In this document: positions 53,381 to 61,699 of the stretch, in pieces
Layout of the letters: each line of letters begins with the position of its first letter
Numbering within the stretch: position 1 is the stretch's first letter
Assembly (NCBI RefSeq): GCF_003097135.1
Contig: NZ_QEQL01000003.1
Span: forward strand, 62,001 to 126,000
Reading direction: 5' to 3'
DNA length: 64,000 nucleotides
Source: Pseudomonas sp. URIL14HWK12:I12
GTDB taxonomy: Bacteria; Pseudomonadota; Gammaproteobacteria; Pseudomonadales; Pseudomonadaceae
Made by a program: the position numbers and the translations under genes
The notes under the pieces: model-generated
Databases searched by the model: none
The model's input: only the letters and a program-made list of their open reading frames with translations
What the model was told of the DNA's origin: nothing

Positions 53381-54454
53381 TCACGCCAGCTTCGCTGCCA
53401 GCTCCTCCGCCGTAATGTTGTAATACCGTTTTAGCATGTTCACCTCCCGGTGCCCTGTCACGCTTGCCAGCTCGATCAGGTTCGGCAGCTTGGTCGCGAG
53501 CCTGCATGTAGCCTCATGACGCAGATCATGAAAGCGCAGATCAAGCAGGAAGTCCTCCTGAGGTGTTACGCATGCTTGACCACAGTCTGCCAAGTATTTT
53601 GCCCGTGCACGCTCCAGACCTCGTACAAACGCCTTCTTCAGAGCATCAGCGGAGGTAGGAAATACTTGACCACACAGGGAGCGCGGCAGTTCTCTCAATA
53701 GTTGGATGGCTTTGGGAGAGAGCGGAATCGTCCTTGGCAAACCATTCTTGGTCGCCGGTAAATGTGCGGTCCGGCGGTCCAGGTTCACGTGCTTCCAACG
53801 CAGCTCGAAGATCTCACCACGGCGCATGGCGGTTTCAATCGCCAGTTGGACGATGGGGCGTATCCAAGGATTGTGAGAGGCATCAGCATAGGTGCCGTCC
53901 GAACGGCGTTCGCACGGCTCCAACGCGCTGAGGATGTATTGCTCTTCAGCTGGATCAAGCCGCCGTGAGCGTTCGTCGTTGTAGCTTGGCCGGCTAACCA
54001 TCCGCACCGGGTTCTCCGCGAGATGAATACCCCACTCGCGCCGGGCGACCTCGATCACGCATTGGAACAAAGCCAGCTCACGCTTCACCGTGTTGCCCTT
54101 GCGAATCTTCAAGCGCTCGTCACGGTAGCGGGCAAAATCCGAGGAGGTCAGGGTGGCGACGATGCGCGTTGCCAGCGGATGACGCTTGAGCGCTTCGAGT
54201 CGTTTGATTTCCGAATACGCGCCTTTGTGTTTCGGAGCGATCTCGAAGATGTATCGATCAATGAGCTGATGAAAGGCGGTGCGTTCAGCCTCAACGCGAG
54301 AGACAAAGATGCCCCGGTCGATTTCGCTTTCGATCATACGTGCCCAGGCTTGGGCGTCGGCTTTGGTTTCGAAGGTTTTGCGCTGGGCTGGATAGCCCTT
54401 ACGGCGAATTTGCGCTTCCCACTGATACTCGCCGCGATTCCTGATTGTTGCCAT
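53381..54454 (-). CDS. int: Tyrosine site-specific integrase of the island
   Basis: The protein has about 357 residues from ATG 54454 (a longer frame starts at 54487). It has an N-terminal arm-binding-like part (ATIRNRGEYQWEAQIRRKGYPAQRKTFETKADAQAWARMIE), a core-binding domain, and a catalytic domain with R in AIETAMRRGEIFELRW, the H-x-x-R in FHDLRHEATCRL, H in VTGHREVNM and the nucleophile Tyr in LKRYYNI. It lies beside the intact tRNA-Arg and reads away from it, the usual place for tRNA-targeting integrases. Confidence 0.95.
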   Translation of the reverse strand: MATIRNRGEYQWEAQIRRKGYPAQRKTFETKADAQAWARMIESEIDRGIFVSRVEAERTAFHQLIDRYIFEIAPKHKGAYSEIKRLEALKRHPLATRIVATLTSSDFARYRDERLKIRKGNTVKRELALFQCVIEVARREWGIHLAENPVRMVSRPSYNDERSRRLDPAEEQYILSALEPCERRSDGTYADASHNPWIRPIVQLAIETAMRRGEIFELRWKHVNLDRRTAHLPATKNGLPRTIPLSPKAIQLLRELPRSLCGQVFPTSADALKKAFVRGLERARAKYLADCGQACVTPQEDFLLDLRFHDLRHEATCRLATKLPNLIELASVTGHREVNMLKRYYNITAEELAAKLA

Positions 54455-54475
54455 TTCGACCATTCCCGCCGCACT

Positions 54476-54498
54476 TGAGTGTGGCAAATTTGTGGCAA
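54476..54498. repeat. Integrase arm-like repeat, right copy
   Basis: This 23-bp segment is identical to 35831-35853. It holds two TGTGGCAA units in tandem, and lies 68 bp inside the right attachment repeat, just upstream of the integrase start. It is a plausible arm site for the integrase and would also sit in the integrase promoter region. Confidence 0.6.
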
Positions 54499-54565
54499 AA
54501 ACGACTTTCAGGACTAGGACAGGTTTTTATCAGAAGCGCTAACCCTTTGTGACACAAGGGAAAGA

Positions 54566-54613
54566 AGATGGCGCACTCGGCGGGATTCGAACCCACGACC
54601 CCTGCCTTCGGAG
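54566..54613. repeat. attR: 48-bp direct repeat overlapping intact tRNA-Arg
   Basis: Identical to 35679-35726. It covers the 3' half of the intact tRNA-Arg gene plus 3 bp beyond, and marks the right island boundary. Excision between the two copies would rejoin the tRNA with its stranded terminator. Confidence 0.95.
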
Positions 54614-54645
54614 GGCAGTACTCTATCCAGCTGAGCTACGAGTGC
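54569..54645 (-). tRNA. tRNA-Arg (anticodon CCG)
   Basis: The minus strand gives a complete 77-nt tRNA with encoded CCA. It begins GCACTCG TA GCTC; the anticodon stem CTGCC / GGCAG encloses the loop CTCCGAA; the T arm is GTGGG TTCGAAT CCCGC; the acceptor end is CGAGTGC GCCA. The anticodon CCG reads the arginine codon CGG. It is the attachment gene of the island; its 3' half is duplicated at 35682-35726. Confidence 0.97.
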
Positions 54646-54950
54646 AACGCGGGCGCCATGATACCCATCACAACCGCGCGCGTCCATGCCTGAAACGACC
54701 ACAACGTTTTAACCGGGCCGCTTCTTATTCCAGAGGCTGTAACAGAAGCGTTTCAGCTTCAAAACCGGCCCCGTTCTTTTTTTCGAACACCCTCTTGTCC
54801 TTTATAGGCGTAGAACCTAACATCACGTTTGAGATTTCGAACGCCCTTGCGGGCTCGGTGGTGGGCGGTGAATCATGGCCGCCCCAGCGGCCTTTCCTTC
54901 AGGCCACACAATAAACAGCGAGGCGGCAGCCCCGCCCCAAGGAACCTGAC
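54646..54950. promoter_or_regulatory. Region between tRNA-Arg and gabD
   Basis: These 305 bp hold the tRNA promoter (minus strand) and the gabD promoter. No ORF is credible. A GC-rich hairpin-like stretch (about 54840-54880) and CAAGGAACC just before ATG 54951 are visible. I cannot assign a specific operator. Confidence 0.4.
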
Positions 54951-56399
54951 ATGCAACTCAAAGACGCGAACCTGTTCCGCCAGCAAGCCTACATCGATGG
55001 CGCCTGGGTCGACGCTGACAGCGGCCAGAGCATCAAAGTCAACAACCCCGCCACCAACGAAATCCTCGGTACCGTGCCGAAGATGGGCAAGGCTGAAACC
55101 CGCCGTGCCATCGAGGCTGCCGACAAGGCCCTGCCGGCCTGGCGCGCGCTGACGGCCAAAGAGCGTTCGGGCAAGCTGCGTCGCTGGTTCGAGCTGATGA
55201 TCGAGCACCAGGATGACCTGGGCCGCCTGATGACCCTGGAGCAGGGCAAGCCGCTGGCCGAAGCCAAGGGTGAGATCGCTTACGCCGCGTCGTTCCTTGA
55301 GTGGTTCGCTGAAGAAGCCAAGCGTGTCTACGGTGACACCATTCCAGGCCACCAGCCTGACAAACGCCTGATCGTGATCAAGCAGCCGATCGGCGTGACC
55401 GCAGCCATCACCCCCTGGAACTTCCCGGCGGCGATGATCACCCGCAAGGCTGGCCCGGCCCTGGCGGCAGGTTGCACCATGGTGCTCAAGCCTGCATCGC
55501 AAACCCCTTACTCGGCACTGGCGCTGGCCGAGCTCGCCGAGCGCGCCGGTATTCCGAAAGGCGTGTTCAGCGTCGTGACCGGCAGCGCGGGTGAAGTGGG
55601 CAGCGAGCTGACCGGCAACCCGATCGTGCGCAAGCTGTCGTTCACCGGCTCCACCGAGATCGGCCGCCAGCTTATGGCCGAATGCGCCCAAGACATCAAG
55701 AAAGTGTCGCTGGAGCTCGGTGGTAACGCGCCATTCATCGTGTTCGATGACGCCGACCTGGATAAAGCCGTCGAAGGCGCCATCGTTTCCAAGTACCGCA
55801 ACAACGGCCAGACCTGCGTGTGCGCCAACCGCCTCTATGTGCAGGACGGGGTGTATGACGCCTTCGCCGCCAAGCTCAAGGCAGCGGTAGAAAAACTGAA
55901 GATCGGCAACGGCCTGGAAGAGGGCATCACCACTGGCCCGCTGATCGACGAAAAGGCCGTGGCCAAGGTTCAGGAGCACATCCAAGACGCGCTGAGCAAA
56001 GGCGCCAAGGTGATTTCCGGCGGCAAGGCCCACACCTTGGGCGGCACCTTCTTCGAGCCCACCATCCTGGCCGACGTGCCCAAGGATGCGCTGGTGTCCA
56101 AGGACGAGACCTTCGGCCCGCTGGCGCCGCTGTTCCGCTTCAAGGACGAGGCCGAAGTGGTCGCCATGGCCAATGACACCGAGTTCGGCCTGGCCTCGTA
56201 CTTCTATGCCAAAGACCTTTCGCGCGTTTTCCGTGTGGCCGAGGCGCTGGAGTACGGCATGGTGGGTATCAACACCGGCCTGATCTCCAACGAAGTCGCT
56301 CCGTTCGGTGGCGTGAAAGCCTCGGGCCTGGGCCGCGAAGGCTCCAAGTACGGCATCGAGGACTACCTCGAAATCAAATACCTGTGCATCAGCGTCTGA
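54951..56399 (+). CDS. gabD: Succinate-semialdehyde dehydrogenase (NADP+)
   Basis: The 482-residue aldehyde dehydrogenase has catalytic C289 (NNGQTCVCANR; the second Cys291 matches the redox-sensitive pair seen in GabD), the LELGGNAPFIVF base segment and the PWNFPAAMITRKAGPALAAGCTMVLKPASQTP cofactor and substrate signature typical of GabD. It oxidises succinic semialdehyde to succinate, the last step of GABA breakdown. It is followed by gabT in the same direction. Confidence 0.96.
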   Translation: MQLKDANLFRQQAYIDGAWVDADSGQSIKVNNPATNEILGTVPKMGKAETRRAIEAADKALPAWRALTAKERSGKLRRWFELMIEHQDDLGRLMTLEQGKPLAEAKGEIAYAASFLEWFAEEAKRVYGDTIPGHQPDKRLIVIKQPIGVTAAITPWNFPAAMITRKAGPALAAGCTMVLKPASQTPYSALALAELAERAGIPKGVFSVVTGSAGEVGSELTGNPIVRKLSFTGSTEIGRQLMAECAQDIKKVSLELGGNAPFIVFDDADLDKAVEGAIVSKYRNNGQTCVCANRLYVQDGVYDAFAAKLKAAVEKLKIGNGLEEGITTGPLIDEKAVAKVQEHIQDALSKGAKVISGGKAHTLGGTFFEPTILADVPKDALVSKDETFGPLAPLFRFKDEAEVVAMANDTEFGLASYFYAKDLSRVFRVAEALEYGMVGINTGLISNEVAPFGGVKASGLGREGSKYGIEDYLEIKYLCISV

Positions 56400-56406
56400 T
56401 GCGCAC

Positions 56407-56430
56407 GGGCCTGGCGTAACGCTCAGGCCC
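56407..56430 (+). other. Hairpin between gabD and gabT
   Basis: GGGCCTG and CAGGCCC form a 7-bp perfect stem 8 bp after the gabD stop. No T-run follows, so it is more likely an mRNA stability or processing element that sets relative gabD and gabT expression than a true terminator. Confidence 0.4.
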
Positions 56431-56541
56431 GCTACCCCAGGCGCCAGGGCCCACCGCAGTCGATCATCGTATGCTGCGCTGGCCACCCCTGGCGCTCAAT
56501 CCTTGAACCACGCCGACGATGAGCGGCGAAAGAGGACTGTC

Positions 56542-57819
56542 ATGAGCAAGACCAACGAATCCCTGATGCAGCGCCGCATGGCGGCCGTTCCCCGTGGCGT
56601 CGGCCAGATCCACCCGATCGTTGCCGACCATGCGAAGAACTCCACCGTCACCGACGTCGAAGGCCGTGAATTCATCGACTTCGCCGGCGGCATCGCGGTG
56701 CTGAACACCGGCCACCTGCATCCCAAAGTGGTGGCGGCGGTCGAGGCGCAGCTGCACAAGCTGACCCACACCTGCTTCCAGGTGCTGGCGTACGAGCCCT
56801 ACATCGAGCTGTGCGAGAAGATCAACGCCAAAGTGCCCGGTGACTTCGCCAAGAAGACCCTGCTGGTCACCACCGGCTCCGAAGCGGTCGAGAACGCCGT
56901 CAAGATCGCTCGTGCCGCCACCGGCCGCGCTGGCGTAATTGCCTTCACCGGTGCCTATCATGGCCGCACCATGATGACCCTGGGTCTGACCGGCAAGGTC
57001 GTGCCGTACTCGGCAGGTATGGGCCTGATGCCTGGTGGCGTGTTCCGTGCCCTGTACCCATGCGAGCTGCACGGCGTGAGCACCGACGACGCCATCGCCA
57101 GCATCGAGCGCATCTTCAAAAACGACGCCGAGCCGCGCGACATCGCTGCGATCATTCTGGAGCCCGTGCAGGGTGAAGGCGGCTTCTACGTGGCGCCGAA
57201 AGACTTCATGCAGCGCCTGCGCGCCCTGTGCGACAAGCACGGCATCCTTCTGATTGCTGACGAAGTGCAGACCGGCGCCGGCCGCACCGGCACCTTCTTC
57301 GCCATGGAGCAGATGGGCGTTACCCCTGACCTCACCACCTTCGCCAAGTCCATCGCTGGCGGCTTCCCGCTGGCGGGCGTGTGCGGCAAGGCCGAGATCA
57401 TGGACGCCATCGCCCCCGGCGGCCTGGGCGGCACTTACGCCGGCAGCCCGCTGGGCTGCGCCGCCGCGCTGGCCGTGCTGGAAGTGTTCGAGGAAGAGAA
57501 ACTGCTGGAGCGCTGCGTCAGCGTCGGCGAGCACTTGACCGGCAAGCTGCGTGACATGCAGGCCAAATACCCGGTGATCGGTGATGTCCGCGGCCTGGGT
57601 GCGATGATCGCAGTCGAGCTGTTCGAAGGCGGCGATTCGCACAAGCCTAACGCAGCGGCCGTTGCCCAAGTGGTGGCCAAGGCACGCGAGAAGGGCCTGA
57701 TCCTGCTGTCGTGCGGCACCTACGGCAACGTCTTGCGTATCCTCGTGCCATTGACGGCTGAGCAGGCGTTGTTGGACAAAGGCCTGGCGATTCTGGAAGA
57801 GTGCTTCGCCGAGCTGTAA
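56542..57819 (+). CDS. gabT: 4-aminobutyrate aminotransferase
   Basis: The 425-residue class III aminotransferase binds PLP through K269 (FAKSIAGGFPLAGV). The FTGAYHGRTMMTLGLTG and LIADEVQTGAGRTGTFFA motifs are typical of GabT. ATG 56542 is the conserved start; the frame open from 56503 adds only 13 poor residues. It turns GABA plus 2-oxoglutarate into succinic semialdehyde and glutamate, the substrate for GabD next door. Both can use GABA made from putrescine by the backbone polyamine genes. Confidence 0.96.
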   Translation: MSKTNESLMQRRMAAVPRGVGQIHPIVADHAKNSTVTDVEGREFIDFAGGIAVLNTGHLHPKVVAAVEAQLHKLTHTCFQVLAYEPYIELCEKINAKVPGDFAKKTLLVTTGSEAVENAVKIARAATGRAGVIAFTGAYHGRTMMTLGLTGKVVPYSAGMGLMPGGVFRALYPCELHGVSTDDAIASIERIFKNDAEPRDIAAIILEPVQGEGGFYVAPKDFMQRLRALCDKHGILLIADEVQTGAGRTGTFFAMEQMGVTPDLTTFAKSIAGGFPLAGVCGKAEIMDAIAPGGLGGTYAGSPLGCAAALAVLEVFEEEKLLERCVSVGEHLTGKLRDMQAKYPVIGDVRGLGAMIAVELFEGGDSHKPNAAAVAQVVAKAREKGLILLSCGTYGNVLRILVPLTAEQALLDKGLAILEECFAEL

Positions 57820-57844
57820 GCCAAATGTGATCCATTCGGCAGAA

Positions 57845-57872
57845 AAGCCCGCCATTTGGCGGGTTTTTTTTT
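57845..57872 (+). terminator. Rho-independent terminator after gabT
   Basis: CCCGCC / GGCGGG with a 4-base loop is followed by nine T. It ends the gabDT operon 26 bp after the gabT stop. Confidence 0.93.
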
Positions 57873-57954
57873 GCGTAATGGCACCATCGGGTCGTTAATG
57901 TTCTTACCTGCTGTAAGGGGCTTGAAAGCTGACCCCTCAAGGAGATTCTGGATC

Positions 57955-59190
57955 ATGGCCGACCCCCACTCCGCAACCCCCAAGGTGCTGATCGCCGAGC
58001 CCGATGGCTGGGCGCGCGAGATGCTCACCCAGCTGATGCTGGACGTGCGCTGTGACGTTGACCTGACGGTGTGCGAAGACGGGCACCAGGCTTGGGCCGG
58101 TATCGCCAGAAGCCCCCACTTGATCATCGCCGCGCGTGAGCTGCCCGGCATTGACGGGCTCGAGCTGCTGCGCCGGGTTCGCAAGCAGCCCCGGCGGGTG
58201 CCCTTCATCCTGATGAGCGAGCGCAGCGATGCTGCCAGTGTGCGTGAAGCCCTGCCGCTGGCCCCCACTGCGTACCTGACCAAGCCGTTGAACGTGGCGG
58301 CCTTGCGCGAGCGCCTTCACACCTTGCTGCTCAACCCGGAAGAAGAGGTTTTTTGCGAAACACCGTCTTTGATGCCCGGTATCAGCCTTGAAAGCTTTCT
58401 GGAGTCGCGCCGTGAGGTTTCAGACGGCGCGCCGGTGATGGCCGACGTGCAAGCAGCGGTCAAACGCAGCCTGCAGGCGCGCAACCTCGACCTGCGGCAA
58501 CTGGAAGAAGACATTCGCACAGATCCTCAGATCACCGCTGTGCTGATCTCTGCCGCCAACAGCGCGGCGCGCCATCGGGAAGGGGTGGTGCAAACCCTCA
58601 TGCAGGCCCTTACCCGGCTCGGTGCCACGCAAAGCATGAACCTGATACTGGGCCTGGCGCTCAAGCGTAGCGCCCGGCTGAGCGACCCGATGCTGGCGGA
58701 GTACGCCGAGACCTACTGGAAACTCTCGCTGCACACCGCAGAATTCGGCCGCACCTTGGCGCGGCTGACCAGTATCGACCAAGAGCGTTGCTACTGCGCA
58801 GGCCTGCTTCACTGCCTGGGTGACCTGGCGCTGTTACGGTGCCTGCAGGAGTGGAAGCTCGCGGGCGGGGCGCTTGACGAGGCGCAGATCCAGCCGGCGC
58901 TGGACCAATATGGCGCAGGGTTTGGGTCGGCCCTGCGCACGCGTTGGCGCTTGCCGCTGGAATTGCGCGAGTTGATCGCTTCGATCTATGCGCTAGGGGG
59001 CGGGGTGTATTCGAGGGATAACCTGGTGATGAACCTTGCCGGCCAAATGGCCCGCATCGGCCCGGAAGACGATCAGCTCGAGGCCGTGGCCAGCGGTAAG
59101 ACGGCGCGCCTGCTCAAGCTCAGCCGGGTCGACCTGGGGCGCTTGCGCAAGGCGCCATTGGTAGCGGCAGCGGGGCAGTCTCTGGATTGA
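57955..59190 (+). CDS. Receiver-like + HDOD domain protein with degenerate receiver
   Basis: The 411-residue protein has an N-terminal receiver-like fold (about 1-125) and a C-terminal HDOD domain (about 150-390; the helical bundle from LQARNLDLRQLEEDIRTDPQI onward). In the receiver the usual phosphorylated Asp is replaced: the stretch reads HLIIAARELPGIDG with Ala where LLD is expected, and the first acidic pair is VLIAEPDG. The conserved Lys survives in YLTKPL. It is thus probably a pseudo-receiver. ATG 57955 is preceded by AAGGAG at a long spacing of 11. HDOD proteins act in signalling; target unknown. Confidence 0.85.
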   Translation: MADPHSATPKVLIAEPDGWAREMLTQLMLDVRCDVDLTVCEDGHQAWAGIARSPHLIIAARELPGIDGLELLRRVRKQPRRVPFILMSERSDAASVREALPLAPTAYLTKPLNVAALRERLHTLLLNPEEEVFCETPSLMPGISLESFLESRREVSDGAPVMADVQAAVKRSLQARNLDLRQLEEDIRTDPQITAVLISAANSAARHREGVVQTLMQALTRLGATQSMNLILGLALKRSARLSDPMLAEYAETYWKLSLHTAEFGRTLARLTSIDQERCYCAGLLHCLGDLALLRCLQEWKLAGGALDEAQIQPALDQYGAGFGSALRTRWRLPLELRELIASIYALGGGVYSRDNLVMNLAGQMARIGPEDDQLEAVASGKTARLLKLSRVDLGRLRKAPLVAAAGQSLD

Positions 59191-59238
59191 AGAGGTTGGC
59201 TGGCGAGCAGCGGCCTGCCTGGGCAGCGATCGGGCTGA

Positions 59239-60231
59239 TCAGCCGATGATGATCTGGTTCTTGCCCTGGCGCTTGGCCTGGTACATGGCCGCATCCGCCC
59301 GGGCGTAGAGGTTGTCCAGCGCCTCGTCGTTCTCGGCCAGGGTGGTCAGGCCCTGGCTGACGGTGACACCGAACTGGTGGCCGTCGCGGTTGAAGCCCAG
59401 CCGTTGGATTTCGCGCTGTAGGCGCTCGGCGATCTGCTGAGCCATCTCAAGCCCACACCCCGGGAAGACGGCCGCGAACTCCTCGCCGCCAATGCGGCCG
59501 AACAGGTCGCCGCGGCGAAAGGTGGTCTTACCGGCTTCGGCGATGTGCTGCAGCACATTGTCGCCTTCCTGGTGGCCGTAGGTGTCGTTGATCTGCTTGA
59601 AGTCATCGATGTCCAGCAGCAGGAACGACATCGGTGTGCCGTGCAGCCGAGCCTGCTCGAACTCGCGGTGGGCACATTCGAAAAAATGCCGGCGGTTGCT
59701 GCTCTGGGTCAGGACGTCAGTGGTGGCCAACCGTTGCAGCTCGGCCTCCAACTGCTTCTTTTCAGTGATGTCTTCAGTGATGCCAACCACCACCACCCGC
59801 TCGCCGGGGGTCTGTTGCTGGCTGATGAAGCACTTGTCGCTGACCCAACGGATCTGGCCGTCGGCGCGGATGATCCGGTATTCGCGATCTTCGATGGAGC
59901 CGCGCTCGAGCACTTCAGCCAGGCTGCGCTCGGCGTAGTCCAGGTCGTCGGGGTAAATGCTGTTACGCCACTCGTTGTAGTCGGCGAGCAACAGCCCGGC
60001 CGAGCGGCCGAAAATGCGCTCATAGGCGGGGCTAACGTAGATCATCTGCTGCAGTTGCCAATCGAACGCCCAGAGCACGGCATTGACGCTGGCGAGCAGC
60101 GTGCTGAAGAGATATTCCCGCTCACGCAGGCGCGCCGCTTCGCCTTGGGCGTGCATCAGGGCCAGCAGCGTCTCGGCGGCTTCCGGTATGGGGGTCGCGG
60201 GCGGTTGTGGCGGATGCTTCTCGACCATCAT
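59239..60231 (-). CDS. PAS-GGDEF diguanylate cyclase
   Basis: The 330-residue protein has a PAS domain (about 45-165; LLASVNAVLWAFDWQLQQMIYVSPAYERIFGR and the PAC end VVVVGITEDITEKKQLEAEL). A GGDEF domain follows with an intact active-site motif G248-G-E-E-F252, and the start LATTDVLTQSSNRRHFF is typical of cyclases. It should make c-di-GMP from two GTP in response to a signal read by the PAS domain. No membrane helix, so it is cytosolic. No RxxD inhibitory site is seen at the usual place before GGEEF. Confidence 0.92.
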   Translation of the reverse strand: MMVEKHPPQPPATPIPEAAETLLALMHAQGEAARLREREYLFSTLLASVNAVLWAFDWQLQQMIYVSPAYERIFGRSAGLLLADYNEWRNSIYPDDLDYAERSLAEVLERGSIEDREYRIIRADGQIRWVSDKCFISQQQTPGERVVVVGITEDITEKKQLEAELQRLATTDVLTQSSNRRHFFECAHREFEQARLHGTPMSFLLLDIDDFKQINDTYGHQEGDNVLQHIAEAGKTTFRRGDLFGRIGGEEFAAVFPGCGLEMAQQIAERLQREIQRLGFNRDGHQFGVTVSQGLTTLAENDEALDNLYARADAAMYQAKRQGKNQIIIG

Positions 60232-60376
60232 TACGGCTACTCGTCACGGTGCAGGGTGGCTCACCGGCGGGCGCCTGAGCTCTGGCCCACAGATGTTGCA
60301 GAACATGTCGTAAGAGCAGAAAAATGCTTCGAAGTTCCCGCCCGGCGCCCGTTTCGGGGCGCCAGGCTGAGCCAGG

Positions 60377-61561
60377 TCAATGCCCCGCCGGGCGCAGCGA
60401 ATAGCTTTTGAGCTGCTGCGCGAAATCGCGCAACGCCTGGATGCCACTGGCTTCGGCTTCGTGGATCCATTGGCCGGTGGCGCCCAGCAGGTCGTGGCCA
60501 TTGGCGCTGGCCTTGGCCCAGATTTGGGCGAGGGCCAGGCGCTTTTCGTAGATCACTTTCAACGCCTGGCTGTGTTCGAGCATGTGCTCGATGCGCGCTT
60601 GATGCTGGTCGCTGAGCAGGCTGGTTTCGCGGGCCAGCAGGCGCTTGGCGCGGCGGAAGCGATGGCGTACAGACGCATCGACCTGGCTGAGCTCCAGCCG
60701 CACGGCAGGTGCGATCACTTGGCGGCGGTACTGGGCCATCAGCTGGAAGCGGTTGTTGACCAGCGCAAGAGCGGTGTCCATGTCGAGCAGGCTCTTGCCC
60801 TGGACTCGATGCGGTACCGGCGCGACGCGCTGCACCTTGGCCAGGCGCAGGGCGCTGAGCACGCGGATCCAGAACCAGCCGATGTCGAACTCGAAGCGGC
60901 GCACCGAGAGCTTGGCGGAGTTGGGGTAGGTGTGGTGATTGTTGTGCAGCTCTTCGCCGCCGATCAACACGCCCCAGGGCACCAGGTTGGTCGCCGCATC
61001 GCGGCACTCGAAGTTGCGATAACCCACCGCATGGCCCAGGCCGTTCACCACACCGGCCGCCCACACGGGAATCCACATCATCTGCACCGCCCACACGGTG
61101 ATGCCCAGCACGCCGAACAGGGCCAGGTCGATCAATGCCATCAGCACGATGCCGCCCATTGGGAAGCGCGTGTAGAGGTTGCGCTCGATCCAGTCATCGG
61201 GGCAGTTCTTGCCGTACATGCGCAAGGTTTGCTCGTTGCCGGCTTCTTCGCGGTAGAGCTCGGCGCCCCGCCGCATGACGGTGCCCAGGCCCAACACGAC
61301 GGGGCTGTGTGGGTCTTCAGGGGTGTCGCACTTGGCGTGGTGCTTGCGGTGGATAGCGGTCCACTCGCGGGTATTCATGCCAGTGCTGAGCCACAGCCAC
61401 AGGCGGAAGAAATGCTTGACCGCCGGATGCAGCTCTAGCGAGCGGTGGGCGGAGTAGCGGTGGAGGTAGATGGTCACGCTGAGAATGGTCACGTGCGTCA
61501 TCAGCAAGGTGACGCCTACCAGTTGCCAGGCGGAAAGGTCGAGCAAACCGTTGTACCACAT
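60377..61561 (-). CDS. Membrane fatty acyl (delta-9 type) desaturase
   Basis: The 394-residue protein has the three histidine boxes of acyl-CoA desaturases: H34-R-x-x-x-H39, H71-R-K-H74-H75 and a late EELHNNHHTYPNS. Membrane helices lie between them. ATG 61561 is used because it gives the normal start MWYNGLLDLSAWQLVG. The length and boxes match the DesB-type desaturase of pseudomonads, which adds a double bond to exogenous or phospholipid-bound saturated acyl chains. The C-terminal ~100 residues are a charged helical extension. It is divergent from the PAS-GGDEF-EAL gene. Confidence 0.9.
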   Translation of the reverse strand: MWYNGLLDLSAWQLVGVTLLMTHVTILSVTIYLHRYSAHRSLELHPAVKHFFRLWLWLSTGMNTREWTAIHRKHHAKCDTPEDPHSPVVLGLGTVMRRGAELYREEAGNEQTLRMYGKNCPDDWIERNLYTRFPMGGIVLMALIDLALFGVLGITVWAVQMMWIPVWAAGVVNGLGHAVGYRNFECRDAATNLVPWGVLIGGEELHNNHHTYPNSAKLSVRRFEFDIGWFWIRVLSALRLAKVQRVAPVPHRVQGKSLLDMDTALALVNNRFQLMAQYRRQVIAPAVRLELSQVDASVRHRFRRAKRLLARETSLLSDQHQARIEHMLEHSQALKVIYEKRLALAQIWAKASANGHDLLGATGQWIHEAEASGIQALRDFAQQLKSYSLRPAGH

Positions 61562-61699
61562 GGTCGATAACCTCGAGATTGGAGCGCTGGTTGTTGTATC
61601 GGCAGCCTTGCCTGTTGCAACAGCACGTTTGGCTGATAGGGGCCGGGAGGCCAAAGGGCTTATACTCCGGCACATTTGCGTAAGGGCTTTTCTTGCTTT

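Larger units (their letters stand above)
35727..54565. mobile_element. tRNA-Arg genomic island with restriction-modification cargo
   Basis: The segment is bounded by a 48-bp direct repeat derived from tRNA-Arg(CCG), carries a tyrosine integrase directly beside the intact tRNA, and is visibly less GC-rich than both flanks, with a strongly AT-rich patch at about 37400-39280. It encodes an XRE regulator, an AlpA-like regulator, a replication-like protein, restriction-modification genes and unknown genes. There are no capsid, tail or conjugation genes. The layout suggests a satellite-like or otherwise helper-dependent integrative element that carries defence genes. Confidence 0.92.

Noticed and set aside
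35727-54565. Intact prophage or conjugative element
   Set aside because: No capsid, terminase, tail, lysis, relaxase or type IV secretion genes are found in the island.
54873-56486. 537-codon minus-strand frame over gabD
   Set aside because: Antisense shadow of gabD, without recognisable domain or ribosome-binding site.
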